Shown here one piece after another: positions 36,307 to 45,994 of a stretch of DNA of 64,000 nucleotides (positions are counted from its first letter, which is position 1; the number at the start of each line of letters is the position of its first letter). The position numbers were made by a program, and so were the translations under genes. The DNA comes from Pantoea nemavictus (lineage in GTDB: Bacteria > Pseudomonadota > Gammaproteobacteria > Enterobacterales > Enterobacteriaceae). Where the stretch lies: the NCBI RefSeq assembly GCF_037479095.1, contig NZ_JBBGZW010000002.1:1-64000 (forward strand). The letters run 5' to 3'. Under the pieces are notes generated by a model, which did not search any database, had not been told where the DNA came from, and saw only the letters and a list, made by a program, of their open reading frames with translations.

Positions 36307-37194
36307 TTATGCTTGCTGGCCACGCGTTGACCACCAGCAGATCAGCGATCCAAGGCTGACCATCGCGGTGCCTTGCCAGAAAGGGAGAGTCAGATGCGAG
36401 CGCAGGATAAAGGCCGCCAGCAGCGACGAGATTATCGGGATGAAGTAAGACGCCGCGGCTAAAATTGTCACGTTGCCATGCAGAATGCCAACATTCCACG
36501 CGGCGTAACCAAAGCCCATCGCCATGGCAGCCAGCGCTAAACTGATCCAAACCTCCGCGGACAAGATAAACGGCGGCTGTGGTGAAAGCAGGAATTTCAC
36601 CCATAGCGTCAATGCGGTGAGAATAAAGAACAGAGTTATGCCATTACTGCCGTTAGCAATTTTCTTCGTTACCACGCAATACACCGCCCAGATGATTGCG
36701 CCGCTCAACGCCAGGCCGTAACTCAGCGGATTTTCCCGCACGTTGTTCGCTATCTCGCTCAATGAAAAAAACTGATCGCCGCCCAGCACCCGGCAAATCC
36801 CTGCTACGGCAAGTAATACGCCGGGAATAATGAGTGGGCTGGTTTTTTGTCGATTAACGATCACCGCCAACACGATGGTGATACTCGGCCACAGATAATT
36901 GACCATGCCAACTTCAATCGCCTGGCGGCCGCTATGGGTAAAGCCCAATGACAGCGACAAACACAGTTCGTAACAGACAAACAGCACGCTGCCGATGATC
37001 AGGTAGCTGCGCGGAAAAGTGCGCAGTTTAGGAAAGCCGACGCACAACAGCAGCAGAAATGCGCTGGCACTGTAGATAAGCGCAGCACCGCCAACCGGAC
37101 CGAAGCCTTCGCTGACGTTTTTTATCAGTCCTACAATCGTGCTCCACAGCAGAATGGCCATCAAGCCAATCATTGTCGCTCTCTTTGGGGGCAT
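36307..37194 (-). CDS. yddG: Aromatic amino-acid exporter, YddG-like DMT transporter
   Basis: A 295-residue ten-helix transporter. It is similar throughout to E. coli YddG: ATMIGLMAILLWSTIVGLIK, SEGFGPVGGAALIYS, QAIEVGMVNYLWPSITIVLA and YAAWNVGILHGNVTILA. YddG exports Phe, Tyr, Trp and related compounds such as paraquat. ATG 37194 with TAAGG nine bases upstream is preferred to a TTG 11 codons earlier, and gives the family length. It is monocistronic. Confidence 0.87.
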   Translation of the reverse strand: MPPKRATMIGLMAILLWSTIVGLIKNVSEGFGPVGGAALIYSASAFLLLLCVGFPKLRTFPRSYLIIGSVLFVCYELCLSLSLGFTHSGRQAIEVGMVNYLWPSITIVLAVIVNRQKTSPLIIPGVLLAVAGICRVLGGDQFFSLSEIANNVRENPLSYGLALSGAIIWAVYCVVTKKIANGSNGITLFFILTALTLWVKFLLSPQPPFILSAEVWISLALAAMAMGFGYAAWNVGILHGNVTILAAASYFIPIISSLLAAFILRSHLTLPFWQGTAMVSLGSLICWWSTRGQQA

Positions 37195-37311
37195 GGCCCG
37201 TAACCTTAGTTTGTCAATTCGGGCCAAAATCCTATCAAATCAACGCTTCTTTGTATTGTTCTTGCAGCACCGGTATTTCCGCTGCGCAAGCTCAGGTGCC
37301 GGGAACAGTTA

Positions 37312-38163
37312 CTACCACTTCATTTCGCCGGTGTTTACTTTGGCGCTCAAATCCAGCGAACTCTCCTCGGGCAGATTGGGGTAAGCGGCTTTCATAGTCT
37401 CAATTACGGCGGCAGAACTCTTGTGCGACTGCAGCGCTTTTTCAAAGTTTTGCAGGTAGTTAAGCGTAAAGCTAATCGCTGCATCGCCCGCTGGGCGCGT
37501 ACCCAGATAATGACCCGGAATCACCACTTTTGGCTGCAGCTGCTGCATTTCTGTCAGTACGTTGCGCCATTGCTGACGAATGGCGGGCGTTTGCGTATCG
37601 GCGGTCCACACATGAATGCCGGAAGCCACGCCGGTGCCACCTACAATGGCTTTGTTGGCAGGAATCCATATGTAGGCGGCGTAATCATTGGCGTGACGCA
37701 GCTCCAGCGTTTCGCCGTCCAGCGTAAAGCGGGTCGCCTGCGTGACCTGCGGTACATACAGCTGCTGCGGCGCGCCATCCTTCATTTGCGGGCCCCAATA
37801 GGCCAGTTTTGCCGCTTTGGTGGCTGCGATATGCTTAACCACTTCTGGCGTTGCCACGATTTTCACGTCAGGGAAGGCCTTAACAATCGGCTCCAGCCCA
37901 AAGTAGAAATCAGGATCGCCAGAAGTGATGACGATTTGCGTCAACTTTTTGCCGCTCGCCTTGATCATCTGCACCAGCTTTTCGCCATCTTTAGTACTGA
38001 ATTGTGCATCGATCAGCATAGCTTCATGCGGGCCGGAAACCAGCGTCGAGGAGACTGGGAAAATGCCGTTCTCCTGCGGGTTATAGACCTCCAACTGCAG
38101 TGGCGCAGCGAATGCTGGCAGGGCGGCGACGGCCAGTGCCAGCGACAGAATTTTTACTTTCAT
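37312..38163 (-). CDS. Secreted metallo-beta-lactamase-fold protein with degenerate metal motif
   Basis: A 283-residue protein with a signal peptide (MKVKILSLALAVAALPAFAA). The fold is recognised from STLVSGPHEAMLIDAQFS, then IVITSGDPDFYFG, and PKVVIPGHYLG near the C-terminus. In active enzymes the middle motif reads THxHxDHxGG; here all three His are replaced (S, D, F) while one Asp remains, though the later PGH His is kept. It may bind one metal, or none. It is divergent from a LysR regulator that probably controls it. Substrate unknown. Confidence 0.7.
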   Translation of the reverse strand: MKVKILSLALAVAALPAFAAPLQLEVYNPQENGIFPVSSTLVSGPHEAMLIDAQFSTKDGEKLVQMIKASGKKLTQIVITSGDPDFYFGLEPIVKAFPDVKIVATPEVVKHIAATKAAKLAYWGPQMKDGAPQQLYVPQVTQATRFTLDGETLELRHANDYAAYIWIPANKAIVGGTGVASGIHVWTADTQTPAIRQQWRNVLTEMQQLQPKVVIPGHYLGTRPAGDAAISFTLNYLQNFEKALQSHKSSAAVIETMKAAYPNLPEESSLDLSAKVNTGEMKW

Positions 38164-38285
38164 CGAATGTTCCTTTCTCCGGCGGTGCGCCGTGCTTGAG
38201 CGCTCTATTGTAGGGAAATTCGCGACTGGTAGAATTCCCGAAACTGGATATGATCAGTTTCGTAAAACGATCAGATGGAGTGGCG

Positions 38286-39164
38286 ATGGACAGAGTAACG
38301 GCAGCAGCGGTATTTAACCGCATCTGTGAATTGGGCAGCTTAAGCGCCGCCGCGCGTGCGCTAGATATCTCCCGGCCGATGGTGAGTCGTTATCTGGATG
38401 AGATGGAAAAATGGGCCGGGGCACGCTTGCTGCACCGCTCATCGCGCAAATTGACCATCACGCCTGCCGGAGAAAAGATCCTCGCTAAATCGCGGGCGCT
38501 GACCAGATTGGCTGAAGAGATCGCCGATCAAGGTGCTGATGGCGAACCGCATGGCACGCTGCGCATCGCCTGTGCGCACTCGACCGCGACGCATATTCTG
38601 GGGCCGATGATTCCAGCATTCCTGGCGCGTTATCCCGCCGTGCGCATTGAGCTGGAAATCAATAACCAGCCGGTAAGTCTGATAGGCGAGCGCATTGATG
38701 TGGCTGTACGTATTACAGACGATCCTGAACCAGGGGCGATAGCGCGGCGTTTAGGCGAGTGTGTTTCTGTGGTGTGCGCGTCACCGGATTATCTGCAGAC
38801 ACACGGCACGCCGCAGACGCCGCAGGATTTGGCGCAGCATAACTGCCTGCACTACAGCCGCTTCGCCGGGCAGAGCTGGCAGTTTTACGATGCGCAGGGC
38901 GAGTTAGTTTCGGCGGCGGTGAGCGGCAATTTCAGCGCCGGCATTTCGTCAGTGCTGTGTGACGCGGCCATCGCCGGATGCGGTGTGGCGATGGTGCCGG
39001 AAATGGAAGCGCGTAACGCCATCGCCAGCGGACAGCTGCAAACCGTGCTACCTGACTATCAGGCCAAAACGCTGGCGATTTATGGCCTCTATATGTCGCG
39101 CGAACGGCAACCCGCTGCGCTGCGCGCCTTTTTAGCTGCGGTGCAGCAGCAGTTAATGACCTAA
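38286..39164 (+). CDS. LysR-family transcriptional regulator
   Basis: A 292-residue LysR regulator. The HTH spans residues 1-60 (ELGSLSAAARALDISRPMVSRYLDEME, RLLHRSSRKLTITPAG) and the effector domain about 90-290. GGAG stands six bases before ATG 38286; an ATG 12 codons upstream lacks one. By convention it activates the divergent MBL-fold gene, with the inducer unknown. The shared promoter gap is about 120 bp. Confidence 0.83.
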   Translation: MDRVTAAAVFNRICELGSLSAAARALDISRPMVSRYLDEMEKWAGARLLHRSSRKLTITPAGEKILAKSRALTRLAEEIADQGADGEPHGTLRIACAHSTATHILGPMIPAFLARYPAVRIELEINNQPVSLIGERIDVAVRITDDPEPGAIARRLGECVSVVCASPDYLQTHGTPQTPQDLAQHNCLHYSRFAGQSWQFYDAQGELVSAAVSGNFSAGISSVLCDAAIAGCGVAMVPEMEARNAIASGQLQTVLPDYQAKTLAIYGLYMSRERQPAALRAFLAAVQQQLMT

Positions 39165-39284
39165 AACGTCGACAAGCTTGCAATAAACGTGGAAAGCGAT
39201 GATTAACAGCAGGTTAGGGTGATTATTCCGGCTCGAAACTCGGGGTTTTCAGCCTGAAATCGCCAGAGAGTGGCGAAATTTCAC

Positions 39285-40055
39285 TCAGCGGTTGTCAATG
39301 TAAAAGGACGGCACCTGCCCGGTAACCCGGCGGAACATGATGGAGAATGACGAACTGCTATCGTAACCCAGCGACAGCGCCACTTCGTTCACCGATTTCC
39401 CGGCGACCAGCATCGCTAACGCGGTCACAACGCAGGCGCGCTGCCGCCAGGCGGAGAAAGACAAGCCGGTTTGCTGCAGGAAATGGCGGCGGAAGGTGCT
39501 GGAACTCATATACAGCGCGCTTGCCCAGCGTTCGGCGGCATCATGAATGCTCGGAGCCTGAAGAAAAGCCTGACACTGCGCCAGCAGCGCGGGCTGTTGC
39601 GGCAGCGGAATATCGAACTCACGTGTCGGCATCGCGGCCAGCTCTAGCAGCAGTAATTTTATTAGCGATCGATCGCGATCGGATGCATATAACGGCGGTA
39701 AATCAACGGCTTCAATCAGCAGCTGGCGCAGTAGCGGTGAAACGCTAAGCACGCTGCAGCGATCGTTGGCGCGTAACGTTGCCGCGCACTGCGGTTCGAT
39801 GTACAAACTGCGCGTCGAGACGCCAACGAACTTTACGCTGTGCGCGGTGTTCGGCGGGATCCACACTGCATGCTGCGGCGGAACTACCCATTCTCCCGCC
39901 TGAGTGGCAACGTGCATCAGCCCGGTTGCGCCATACAGTAATTGTGCACGGCGGTGGTGATGTTCTGGCAGCACAAAGCCCTGCGCATAGTCATTGCCAA
40001 GCGCCACCACATCACGCTCCAGTTGATCGAATGCATCTATGTGACCATTCCGCAT
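39285..40055 (-). CDS. AraC-family regulator with N-terminal cupin
   Basis: A 256-residue regulator. The cupin core (LPEHHHRRAQLLYGATGLMHV, WVVPPQHAVWIPPNTAHSV) covers residues 25-90 and the AraC DNA-binding domain about 165-256 (YMSSSTFRRHFLQQTG, VNEVALSLGYDSSSSFSIMF). The layout matches NimR-like regulators of exporters. It is divergent from the TauE/SafE permease, its likely target. The 39165-39284 gap after the LysR gene holds nothing I can name. Confidence 0.8.
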   Translation of the reverse strand: MRNGHIDAFDQLERDVVALGNDYAQGFVLPEHHHRRAQLLYGATGLMHVATQAGEWVVPPQHAVWIPPNTAHSVKFVGVSTRSLYIEPQCAATLRANDRCSVLSVSPLLRQLLIEAVDLPPLYASDRDRSLIKLLLLELAAMPTREFDIPLPQQPALLAQCQAFLQAPSIHDAAERWASALYMSSSTFRRHFLQQTGLSFSAWRQRACVVTALAMLVAGKSVNEVALSLGYDSSSSFSIMFRRVTGQVPSFYIDNR

Positions 40056-40172
40056 GTTAGCTATCTGTCTCAGATTGACCGGTTTGCAAGGTTAATTGAG
40101 CGCTGCACAAATGGGAAGCGGGCAGGTGGCTGCGTAAGCTGCGTAACTTATTTGCTGATGCTGAGAACGGTA

Positions 40173-40961
40173 ATGAATGAGCTATTAATTATTGTGCTGA
40201 CGGGGTTTGCTACCGGCATTACCACGGTGCTGTTTGGTTTTGGTGGCGGCTTTGTCGTTGTGCCATTTGTCTACCAGCTGCTGGCGCAACAACCGCTGCT
40301 GGCGGCAGACGCGATGCACATCGCGGTGGCCACCTCGACCGCAGTGATGATCTTCAACGCCGGTTGGGCCAGCTACCACAACTGGCGCGGCGGCAAGTTG
40401 AATAAAGCCACCTTGCTCCCACTGCTGTGGTTCATCGCGCTGGGTGCGGTGATCGGATCGTCGCTGGCTGGCGAAATGGATGATAACTGGATACGCAGGT
40501 TGTTTATCATCTACATGCTGGTAACCATCGCCGATTGTCTGCTGCGCAAAGGGTTCTTCAGCCGGAGCACGCCGCGATCGCTCTCTCGTCTGACCGCCAG
40601 TGCTGGCGGCACGGCGATGGGTATCATCGCCGCGATGTTGGGCGTTGGCGGCAGCGTGATGACCGTACCGCTACTGCGCCGCCACGGCTACGCAATGCGC
40701 GATTGCGTCAGCGCGGCCAATCCGCTGTCACTGCCGGTGGCCATTTGTGGTGCTATCACTTACGCCATCAGCGGTTGGCAAAAGATAGCCGCTAGCGGCT
40801 ATCTGGGATTTATCAGCCTGAAAATCCTGGTGCTGCTGGTGATAGCCGGCTTTAGCGGCATCATGTTTGCTCGCCGATGCATTCCGGCCGTTCCCGATGT
40901 GTGGCATGCCCGGGTGTACGTGGCGCTTTTATGCCTGGTGCTGTTCGCCATTGCGGTTTAA
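40173..40961 (+). CDS. TauE/SafE-family membrane transporter
   Basis: A 262-residue protein with two repeated halves. Each has the family's Gly-rich loop: TTVLFGFGGGFVVVPFVYQL and MGIIAAMLGVGGSVMTVPLL. About eight helices are predicted. The family moves sulfite, sulfoacetate, taurine or other organic anions. ATG 40173 is chosen to begin MNELLIIVLTG; an in-frame ATG at 40158 is possible and neither has a strong ribosome site. It is divergent from an AraC regulator. Its stop overlaps the end of a convergent remnant by four bases. Confidence 0.75.
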   Translation: MNELLIIVLTGFATGITTVLFGFGGGFVVVPFVYQLLAQQPLLAADAMHIAVATSTAVMIFNAGWASYHNWRGGKLNKATLLPLLWFIALGAVIGSSLAGEMDDNWIRRLFIIYMLVTIADCLLRKGFFSRSTPRSLSRLTASAGGTAMGIIAAMLGVGGSVMTVPLLRRHGYAMRDCVSAANPLSLPVAICGAITYAISGWQKIAASGYLGFISLKILVLLVIAGFSGIMFARRCIPAVPDVWHARVYVALLCLVLFAIAV

Positions 40962-41092
40962 ATGCGGGGCATAAAACCATGATTGGTCACCTGGCGACCA
41001 ATCTGATCGGTCACTACACGGCTGGCGTAACTGGATAGCGCGGTAAAAGTAAGTAAGCCGGCGAGAATAAGTCGGCTGTAAGTGAGTTTCAT
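40958..41092 (-). pseudogene. N-terminal remnant of a periplasmic binding protein
   Basis: A 44-residue ORF has a strong ribosome site (AAGGAGC) and a typical signal peptide (MKLTYSRLILAGLLTFTALS). The mature start, SRVVTDQIGRQVT, is typical of the first strand of periplasmic metal- or siderophore-binding proteins of the FepB/BtuF type. The reading then leaves the homology and stops after NHGFMPRI. The remaining 250 or so residues are absent and the TauE gene occupies the site. It thus looks like a 3'-deleted gene with promoter and start still intact, although a genuine tiny secreted peptide cannot be excluded. Confidence 0.55.
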
Positions 41093-41216
41093 AAATGCTC
41101 CTTGCTTCGATATGCAAGGGATTATATAGCGAGTGCGCGGTTTTTCTCATCAATGATGCAGGATTAATTTTTTATCGCAATTTTGACAAAGTCTGCACTT
41201 CAACATGGCGCAGCGT

Positions 41217-41233
41217 TGCGCCATTGTTGTGCT
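41217..41233. promoter_or_regulatory. Candidate NtrC-like enhancer site
   Basis: TGCGCC-N5-TGTGCT matches 9 of 12 fixed positions of the NtrC consensus TGCACC-N5-GGTGCA. It lies about 110 bp upstream of a sigma54-type promoter, a usual enhancer distance. A palindrome GGCGCA-N4-TGCGCC overlaps it. Confidence 0.35.
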
Positions 41234-41339
41234 TTGCGCATCCCGGCCTGCATTGTAAAGAAACATAAGTATTCGATCTTGTATCCAAGAGCGTATCCCA
41301 TCTGGCTTTGGCTCAAACGCGTCATTTTTTGGAAAGTAT

Positions 41340-41355
41340 TGGCACGTAATCTGCA
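41340..41355 (+). promoter_or_regulatory. Sigma54 (-24/-12) promoter of the amidase operon
   Basis: TGGCACGTAATCTGCA fits the sigma54 consensus TGGCACGNNNNTTGCW with one mismatch and exact GG-to-GC spacing. It lies 35 bases before the amidase ATG. It implies RpoN and an enhancer-binding activator, most naturally NtrC for nitrogen scavenging. Confidence 0.7.
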
Positions 41356-41390
41356 ATATCCCCGTTAGTTGATAAATCGGGAGTATTCGC

Positions 41391-42839
41391 ATGTTCGATG
41401 CACTGTTGGATGAAGATGCCACGACGCTGGCGGCGTTAATCCGTAGCGGGGAGGTGGCGGCGCAGGAGTTGACGCAGGCCGCGTTGGATCGCATGGCACT
41501 GCGCGAGCCGCAGATTCAGGCATTTTGCACCGCCACGCCGGAGCTGGCGCTGCAGCAGGCGGCGGCTATTGATGCCAAACGCACACGCGGCGAAACCCTG
41601 GGTGCATTGGCGGGGGTGCCGCTGGCGGTGAAAGATCTGATTTGCACCGCAGGGGTAAAAACCACGTCCGGATCGCATGCTTATGCCGAGTTCGTCCCGG
41701 AAGAAGATGACATTACCGTTGAGCGCCTGTTAGCTGCCGATGCCGTGCTGTTGGGCAAAACTACCGCGCCGGAGTTTGGCTATAGCGGCGTGGGACACAA
41801 TCCGTTATTCCCTTCACCGCGCAACCCGTGGGATCTGAGCAAAACGCCGGGCGGTTCCAGCGCCGGTTCCGGTGCTGCCCTGGCGGCGCGCCTGTGTCCG
41901 ATTGCGCTAGGCAGCGACGGCGGCGGTTCGGTGCGTATTCCTGCTGCCCACTGCGGCGTGTTTGGCTTGAAAGCATCGATGGGGCGCGTGCCGCTCTGGC
42001 CGGGCTGTCGTGACGAGCGCTATCCCGGCGTATCCAGCTGGGAATCCTTAGAGCACATCGGTCCGATGTCGCGCAGCGTGCGTGACAGCGCGCTGATGAT
42101 GTCGGTGATGGCGGGGCCAGACATGCGCGATCGCCACTCGATTCCCTGCAGTGATGTGGATTGGCTGGCGTCTCTGGACAAGCCGCTCAATGGACTGCGC
42201 ATCGCCTTTAGCGCTGACTTTGGCTATATCGCCGTGGATGCAGAAGTGCGTGACGTTGTCACCAGGGCGGCGCAACGCTTTGCGCAGGAGCTGGGTGCCG
42301 AGTTGGATGAAGTCGATCCCGGCATCGCCGATGAAGGTGCGACGTTCGCCGCGCTGGTGGCTTTTGAAAGCGATTTGACCGGCATGCGCAAGATGCACGC
42401 TGAACTTGGCTCGCGCATGTCGCCACACCTCAGCGCCATGCTGCAACGCGACTGGCGTGCCGAAAACTTTACTGATGCCAATACCATGCGCAAGAAGCTG
42501 TGCAATCAGATGTGGTGCTTTATGCAGCACTACGATCTGCTGCTGTCACCGACGCTGGCGGTACCGCCGTTCCCGCTCAATATGCAGGGGCCGGAGATTA
42601 TTGATGGCCGCATGGTGCGCAGCGATCACTGGCTCTCCTTCTGTTTCCCGTTCAACTTTACCGGCCAACCGGCGGCGTCCGTGCCTGCGGGCTTCACCGC
42701 CAGCGGCCTGCCGATTGGCATGCAAATCGTGGGTCGTCATCTGGACGATGGCCTGGTGCTGGCGGCCAGTGCCGCATTCGAGCGCATTCAACCCTGGAAT
42801 CACCTTCATCCTGTTTCAATCGGAGTTGCCCATGACTAA
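41391..42839 (+). CDS. Amidase-signature family hydrolase
   Basis: A 482-residue amidase with the Ser-cisSer-Lys triad: Lys in VPLAVKDLIC, cis-Ser in GGSSAGSGAAL and nucleophile Ser in GSDGGGSVRIPAAH. It is not a GatA in context, since no gatB or gatC is present. The family contains allophanate, N-carbamoyl and aryl amide hydrolases. It is the first gene of a three-gene operon with overlapping stops and starts, together with a nucleobase-type permease and an isochorismatase-like hydrolase. A sigma54 promoter suggests that it releases ammonia from an imported amide or ureide. Confidence 0.82.
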   Translation: MFDALLDEDATTLAALIRSGEVAAQELTQAALDRMALREPQIQAFCTATPELALQQAAAIDAKRTRGETLGALAGVPLAVKDLICTAGVKTTSGSHAYAEFVPEEDDITVERLLAADAVLLGKTTAPEFGYSGVGHNPLFPSPRNPWDLSKTPGGSSAGSGAALAARLCPIALGSDGGGSVRIPAAHCGVFGLKASMGRVPLWPGCRDERYPGVSSWESLEHIGPMSRSVRDSALMMSVMAGPDMRDRHSIPCSDVDWLASLDKPLNGLRIAFSADFGYIAVDAEVRDVVTRAAQRFAQELGAELDEVDPGIADEGATFAALVAFESDLTGMRKMHAELGSRMSPHLSAMLQRDWRAENFTDANTMRKKLCNQMWCFMQHYDLLLSPTLAVPPFPLNMQGPEIIDGRMVRSDHWLSFCFPFNFTGQPAASVPAGFTASGLPIGMQIVGRHLDDGLVLAASAAFERIQPWNHLHPVSIGVAHD

Positions 42840-44142
42840 CAAAAATTCACCTGCTCTGGAGCAGGAGTTCGAACACGAGCCGGTACCGCTCAGCCATCGC
42901 CACTCCACCGGCTCGGTATCTGCAGTGTGGTTCGGTTTTCCCATGATCCTCACCAACGCGCTGTTCGGCGGCATCATTACCTGGCATCTCGGTTTTTGGC
43001 CCGCGTTGATAGCGATTCTGCTGGGCAACCTGGTGCTGTTTGCCTATGTCGGCGCGCTGAGCTGGTTTGCTGGCAATACCGGCATGAACTTCGCGCTACA
43101 GGCGAAGCGTACCTTCGGCACTAAAGGTTACATCTTGGTCTCTGGCTTCCTGTCGACGGTGGTGATTGGCTGGTACGCCTTCCAGACCGGCTTGACGGGC
43201 ACGGTGATCAATCAAACTTTTGGCTGGAATGCGCTGGCGGTGACGGCGTTCGCCATGGTGCTGTATACCGCGATTACGTTTCTCGGGGTGCGCGCGCTGT
43301 CGGTGCTCGGCCTTATCGCCGCGCCGCTGTTTGTGGTGCTGGGTTTAGTGGCTTTATGGCTGATTGGCCAGCATCATGATTTCAGCACCATTACGCAGTT
43401 TAAAGGGGGCAGCGGCGCGGTGGGCGTGATGAGCATGGGCACTGCGGTGACGATGGTGGTCGCCGGTTTCGCTGATTCGGGTACCATGACTGCTGACTTT
43501 ACCCGCTGGTCAAAAGACGGCAAATCGGCAGTGATCGCGGCGTTTTCGGCTTTCCCGATGGCGAACGTCATCTCCTACCTGTTTGGCGTAGTGATTGTCG
43601 CGGTCGGCGCGGCAGTTGATCCGGCGAGCAACGGTGGCAACTTCCTGCCGATGTTAATGGGTCACGGCATGCTGCTCTCAGTCATCGCCTTCCTATTCGT
43701 ATTCATCAACCTCGGTTCGGTATGCACGCACTGCCTGTATAACGGCGCGGTGGGCTTCAGCCATCTGTTCAGCAGCAAGATGCGTCTGTGGACGGTCATT
43801 CTTGGCGTCATCGGCGGGGCACTGGCGCTGGCTGGCGTATGGTCCTACTTCCTTGAATGGCTAAGTTTGCTTGGCATTGTGGTACCGCCGTTTGGCGCGG
43901 TGATGATCGTCGATTTGATCTTTATGGCCAAAATCAGCGAGCAGCGTAAGGCGCGCCGTCTGCGTGGTAGCGCCTTCGCCGGCTGGGCGATAGGAAGTTT
44001 GTGTGCGGTAATTGCGCACATTGCCTTCCCGCAGTTCGGTGAAGCGGTGATTGGTTTGGTCACTGCCGCGGCCAGTTACACGCTGATTGTCAAATTCAAA
44101 CGTGAAAGCGTAGTGAAGGTGATGGAGGAAAAAAATGCCTGA
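42832..44142 (+). CDS. NCS1/CodB-like nucleobase-type permease
   Basis: A 436-residue twelve-helix permease of the purine-cytosine (NCS1) family. Its hydrophilic N-terminus runs into [20 protein letters not shown], and later [20 protein letters not shown] and [19 protein letters not shown] are family motifs. The start overlaps the amidase stop by eight bases and has CGGAG about six bases before it, so translation is coupled. It should import the substrate that the two flanking hydrolases break down: a pyrimidine-like, hydantoin-like or biuret-like compound (inference). Confidence 0.82.
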   Translation: MTNKNSPALEQEFEHEPVPLSHRHSTGSVSAVWFGFPMILTNALFGGIITWHLGFWPALIAILLGNLVLFAYVGALSWFAGNTGMNFALQAKRTFGTKGYILVSGFLSTVVIGWYAFQTGLTGTVINQTFGWNALAVTAFAMVLYTAITFLGVRALSVLGLIAAPLFVVLGLVALWLIGQHHDFSTITQFKGGSGAVGVMSMGTAVTMVVAGFADSGTMTADFTRWSKDGKSAVIAAFSAFPMANVISYLFGVVIVAVGAAVDPASNGGNFLPMLMGHGMLLSVIAFLFVFINLGSVCTHCLYNGAVGFSHLFSSKMRLWTVILGVIGGALALAGVWSYFLEWLSLLGIVVPPFGAVMIVDLIFMAKISEQRKARRLRGSAFAGWAIGSLCAVIAHIAFPQFGEAVIGLVTAAASYTLIVKFKRESVVKVMEEKNA

Positions 44143-44842
44143 TTATGCGATTGATTCGACTCCTTACTTGTGGCCGTATGACGGTCGTTGCAGCCCGCAG
44201 GATACCGCGCTGGTGGTTATTGATATGCAAACCGACTTCTGCGGCAAGGGCGGTTATGTCGACAGCATGGGTTACGACATCGCGTTGACGCGCGCGCCAA
44301 TCAAGCCGCTACAGCAGGTGCTGGCGAAGATGCGCGAGTTGGGATTTCCGATCATTCATACCCGCGAAGGGCATCGGCCAGATCTCAGCGATCTTCCGTC
44401 CAACAAGCGCTGGCGCTCGAAACGCATGCAGGCGGAAATTGGGGCGCCGGGTCCGTGCGGGCGCATTCTGGTACGCGGCGAACCTGGCTGGGAAATTATT
44501 CCGGAACTGGCGCCGCTACCGGGTGAAATCATCATTGATAAACCGGGGAAAGGCTCGTTTTACGCCACCGATCTGGAGCTCATCCTGCACAGTCGCGGTA
44601 TTCGCAATCTGATCATCGGCGGTATCACCACCGATGTGTGCGTACATACCACGCTGCGCGAAGCCAACGATCGCGGTTTCGAGTGCCTGGTGTTGTCCGA
44701 TTGCTGTGCCGCGACCGAATTAAAGCATCACGAAGCGGCACTCAGCATGATTCATATGCAGGGCGGGATTTTTGGCGCGGTTGCCAGTTCACAGACCTTG
44801 CTGGCCGGGTTAGCCAGCAAACAAGCGGCTGAGGTAAGTTAA
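44135..44842 (+). CDS. Isochorismatase-like hydrolase, biuret/ureidoacrylate type
   Basis: A 235-residue cysteine hydrolase. Catalytic Asp lies in [11 protein letters not shown], Lys in [14 protein letters not shown] and Cys in [16 protein letters not shown]. Length and the loop [14 protein letters not shown] are like biuret amidohydrolase and RutB. It overlaps the permease by eight bases, with GGAGG before its ATG. With an amidase in the same operon, a path biuret to allophanate to ammonia and CO2 is attractive, but other ureides are as possible. Confidence 0.78.
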   Translation: MPDYAIDSTPYLWPYDGRCSPQDTALVVIDMQTDFCGKGGYVDSMGYDIALTRAPIKPLQQVLAKMRELGFPIIHTREGHRPDLSDLPSNKRWRSKRMQAEIGAPGPCGRILVRGEPGWEIIPELAPLPGEIIIDKPGKGSFYATDLELILHSRGIRNLIIGGITTDVCVHTTLREANDRGFECLVLSDCCAATELKHHEAALSMIHMQGGIFGAVASSQTLLAGLASKQAAEVS

Positions 44843-45741
44843 CGCCTCAAGCACTTTTCATAGTGCTCCGGCCACGCCACGGTGGGTGTGCCGGGCCTGC
44901 CCATACCAAAGCCATGTCCGCCACTGCTGTAGCGATGCATCTCAACCGGTACATGCTGCTGCTGACAGGCATCGGCCATGATCAGCGTGTTGTGGGGATC
45001 GGAGATCGGGTCATCCTCAGCCTGCACCAGAAAGAAGGGCGGAGATTGCGGATTCACGAACTCCTGCACTGACCAACGTGCATCTTCACTGGTGGGGGCT
45101 TTTTTGCCGACCAGAATCTTGTGGGTTGAAGTATGCGTATAGGGCGGCTCCAGCGTGATAATCGGATAGATGAGCGCTGCGCGATCGGCTGTAGCCGGTT
45201 GGTTATCCAACGCATCGGTTGCCCTATAAGAACGAAAATCCGCGCGGGTCACGGCCATGCCGAGCAGATGTCCCCCAGCCGAAAATCCCAGCACGCTGAC
45301 ATGCTTTTCACGCTGCCGCACCATGCGCAACGCACGCTGTGCATCCTGCAATGAAACTATCGCGCCATCTTTCCAGCCTTCATGCGGCAAGCGATAACTC
45401 AGCACATAGGCGGTGTAGCCGCGTGCCGTCAGCCAGGCGGCGGCGGGCCAGGCTTCTTTACCCATCTCAATACGCGTATAGCCGCCACCTGCGGCAACTA
45501 AGACCGCGCGACCATTGGGTTTAGCAGGGGTTAATAGCGTAAGCGTGGGCTGCACAATATTGCGTTGGGCGCCTTTGTCTGAGATCACCACATTGCCAGA
45601 AGGGCCGCCACCACCTGGCGGTAAATCGGACCACAGCGATAAAATTTTAGTGGTTACTTGCGTGGTAGCAGCAAACGTCATCCCGCTGCGCATGGCCAGC
45701 GCCGAAAGCGAAAGGCAGGATAAAAAATGGCGGCGATTCAT
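44839..45741 (-). CDS. Secreted alpha/beta hydrolase (esterase-like)
   Basis: A 300-residue hydrolase with an N-terminal signal peptide ([20 protein letters not shown], ending near FAA). The nucleophile elbow is GFSAGGHL, the Asp lies in VQAEDDPIS and the His in [10 protein letters not shown]. It is similar to the xylan/carbohydrate esterase branch (the AxeA/BD-FAE type), which would fit plant-derived substrates. Its end overlaps by four bases with the convergent hydrolase gene. The 45742-45994 gap holds its promoter region and the next gene's terminator. Confidence 0.75.
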   Translation of the reverse strand: MNRRHFLSCLSLSALAMRSGMTFAATTQVTTKILSLWSDLPPGGGGPSGNVVISDKGAQRNIVQPTLTLLTPAKPNGRAVLVAAGGGYTRIEMGKEAWPAAAWLTARGYTAYVLSYRLPHEGWKDGAIVSLQDAQRALRMVRQREKHVSVLGFSAGGHLLGMAVTRADFRSYRATDALDNQPATADRAALIYPIITLEPPYTHTSTHKILVGKKAPTSEDARWSVQEFVNPQSPPFFLVQAEDDPISDPHNTLIMADACQQQHVPVEMHRYSSGGHGFGMGRPGTPTVAWPEHYEKCLRR

Positions 45742-45951
45742 GGTGGATCCTCATGAAATGGGAGGCCCATTGAAGCAGAAAAGCCAGCAGGTGGGCGCGG
45801 CTTTGTATTACTAAATGCGACGAGGCAAATTAACGATTGTAGTTACAACATACTTTAATGTGATTTTTTGATCCGGGCTTTAGCGACATTGCTGTGGTCT
45901 TTCAATCAGCGAAATTGACGTTGGATTCTGTTGCGGCCGCTCTATAAAGAA

Positions 45952-45983
45952 TTAAATGGGCATATAAGGTGGTATATGCCCAT
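45952..45983 (-). terminator. Terminator of the SNF2 helicase gene
   Basis: ATGGGCATATA and TATATGCCCAT are perfect 11-bp arms with a 6-base loop. Read on the minus strand, TTTAATTCTTT follows. Confidence 0.7.
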
Positions 45984-45994
45984 GAGCATCTTAT

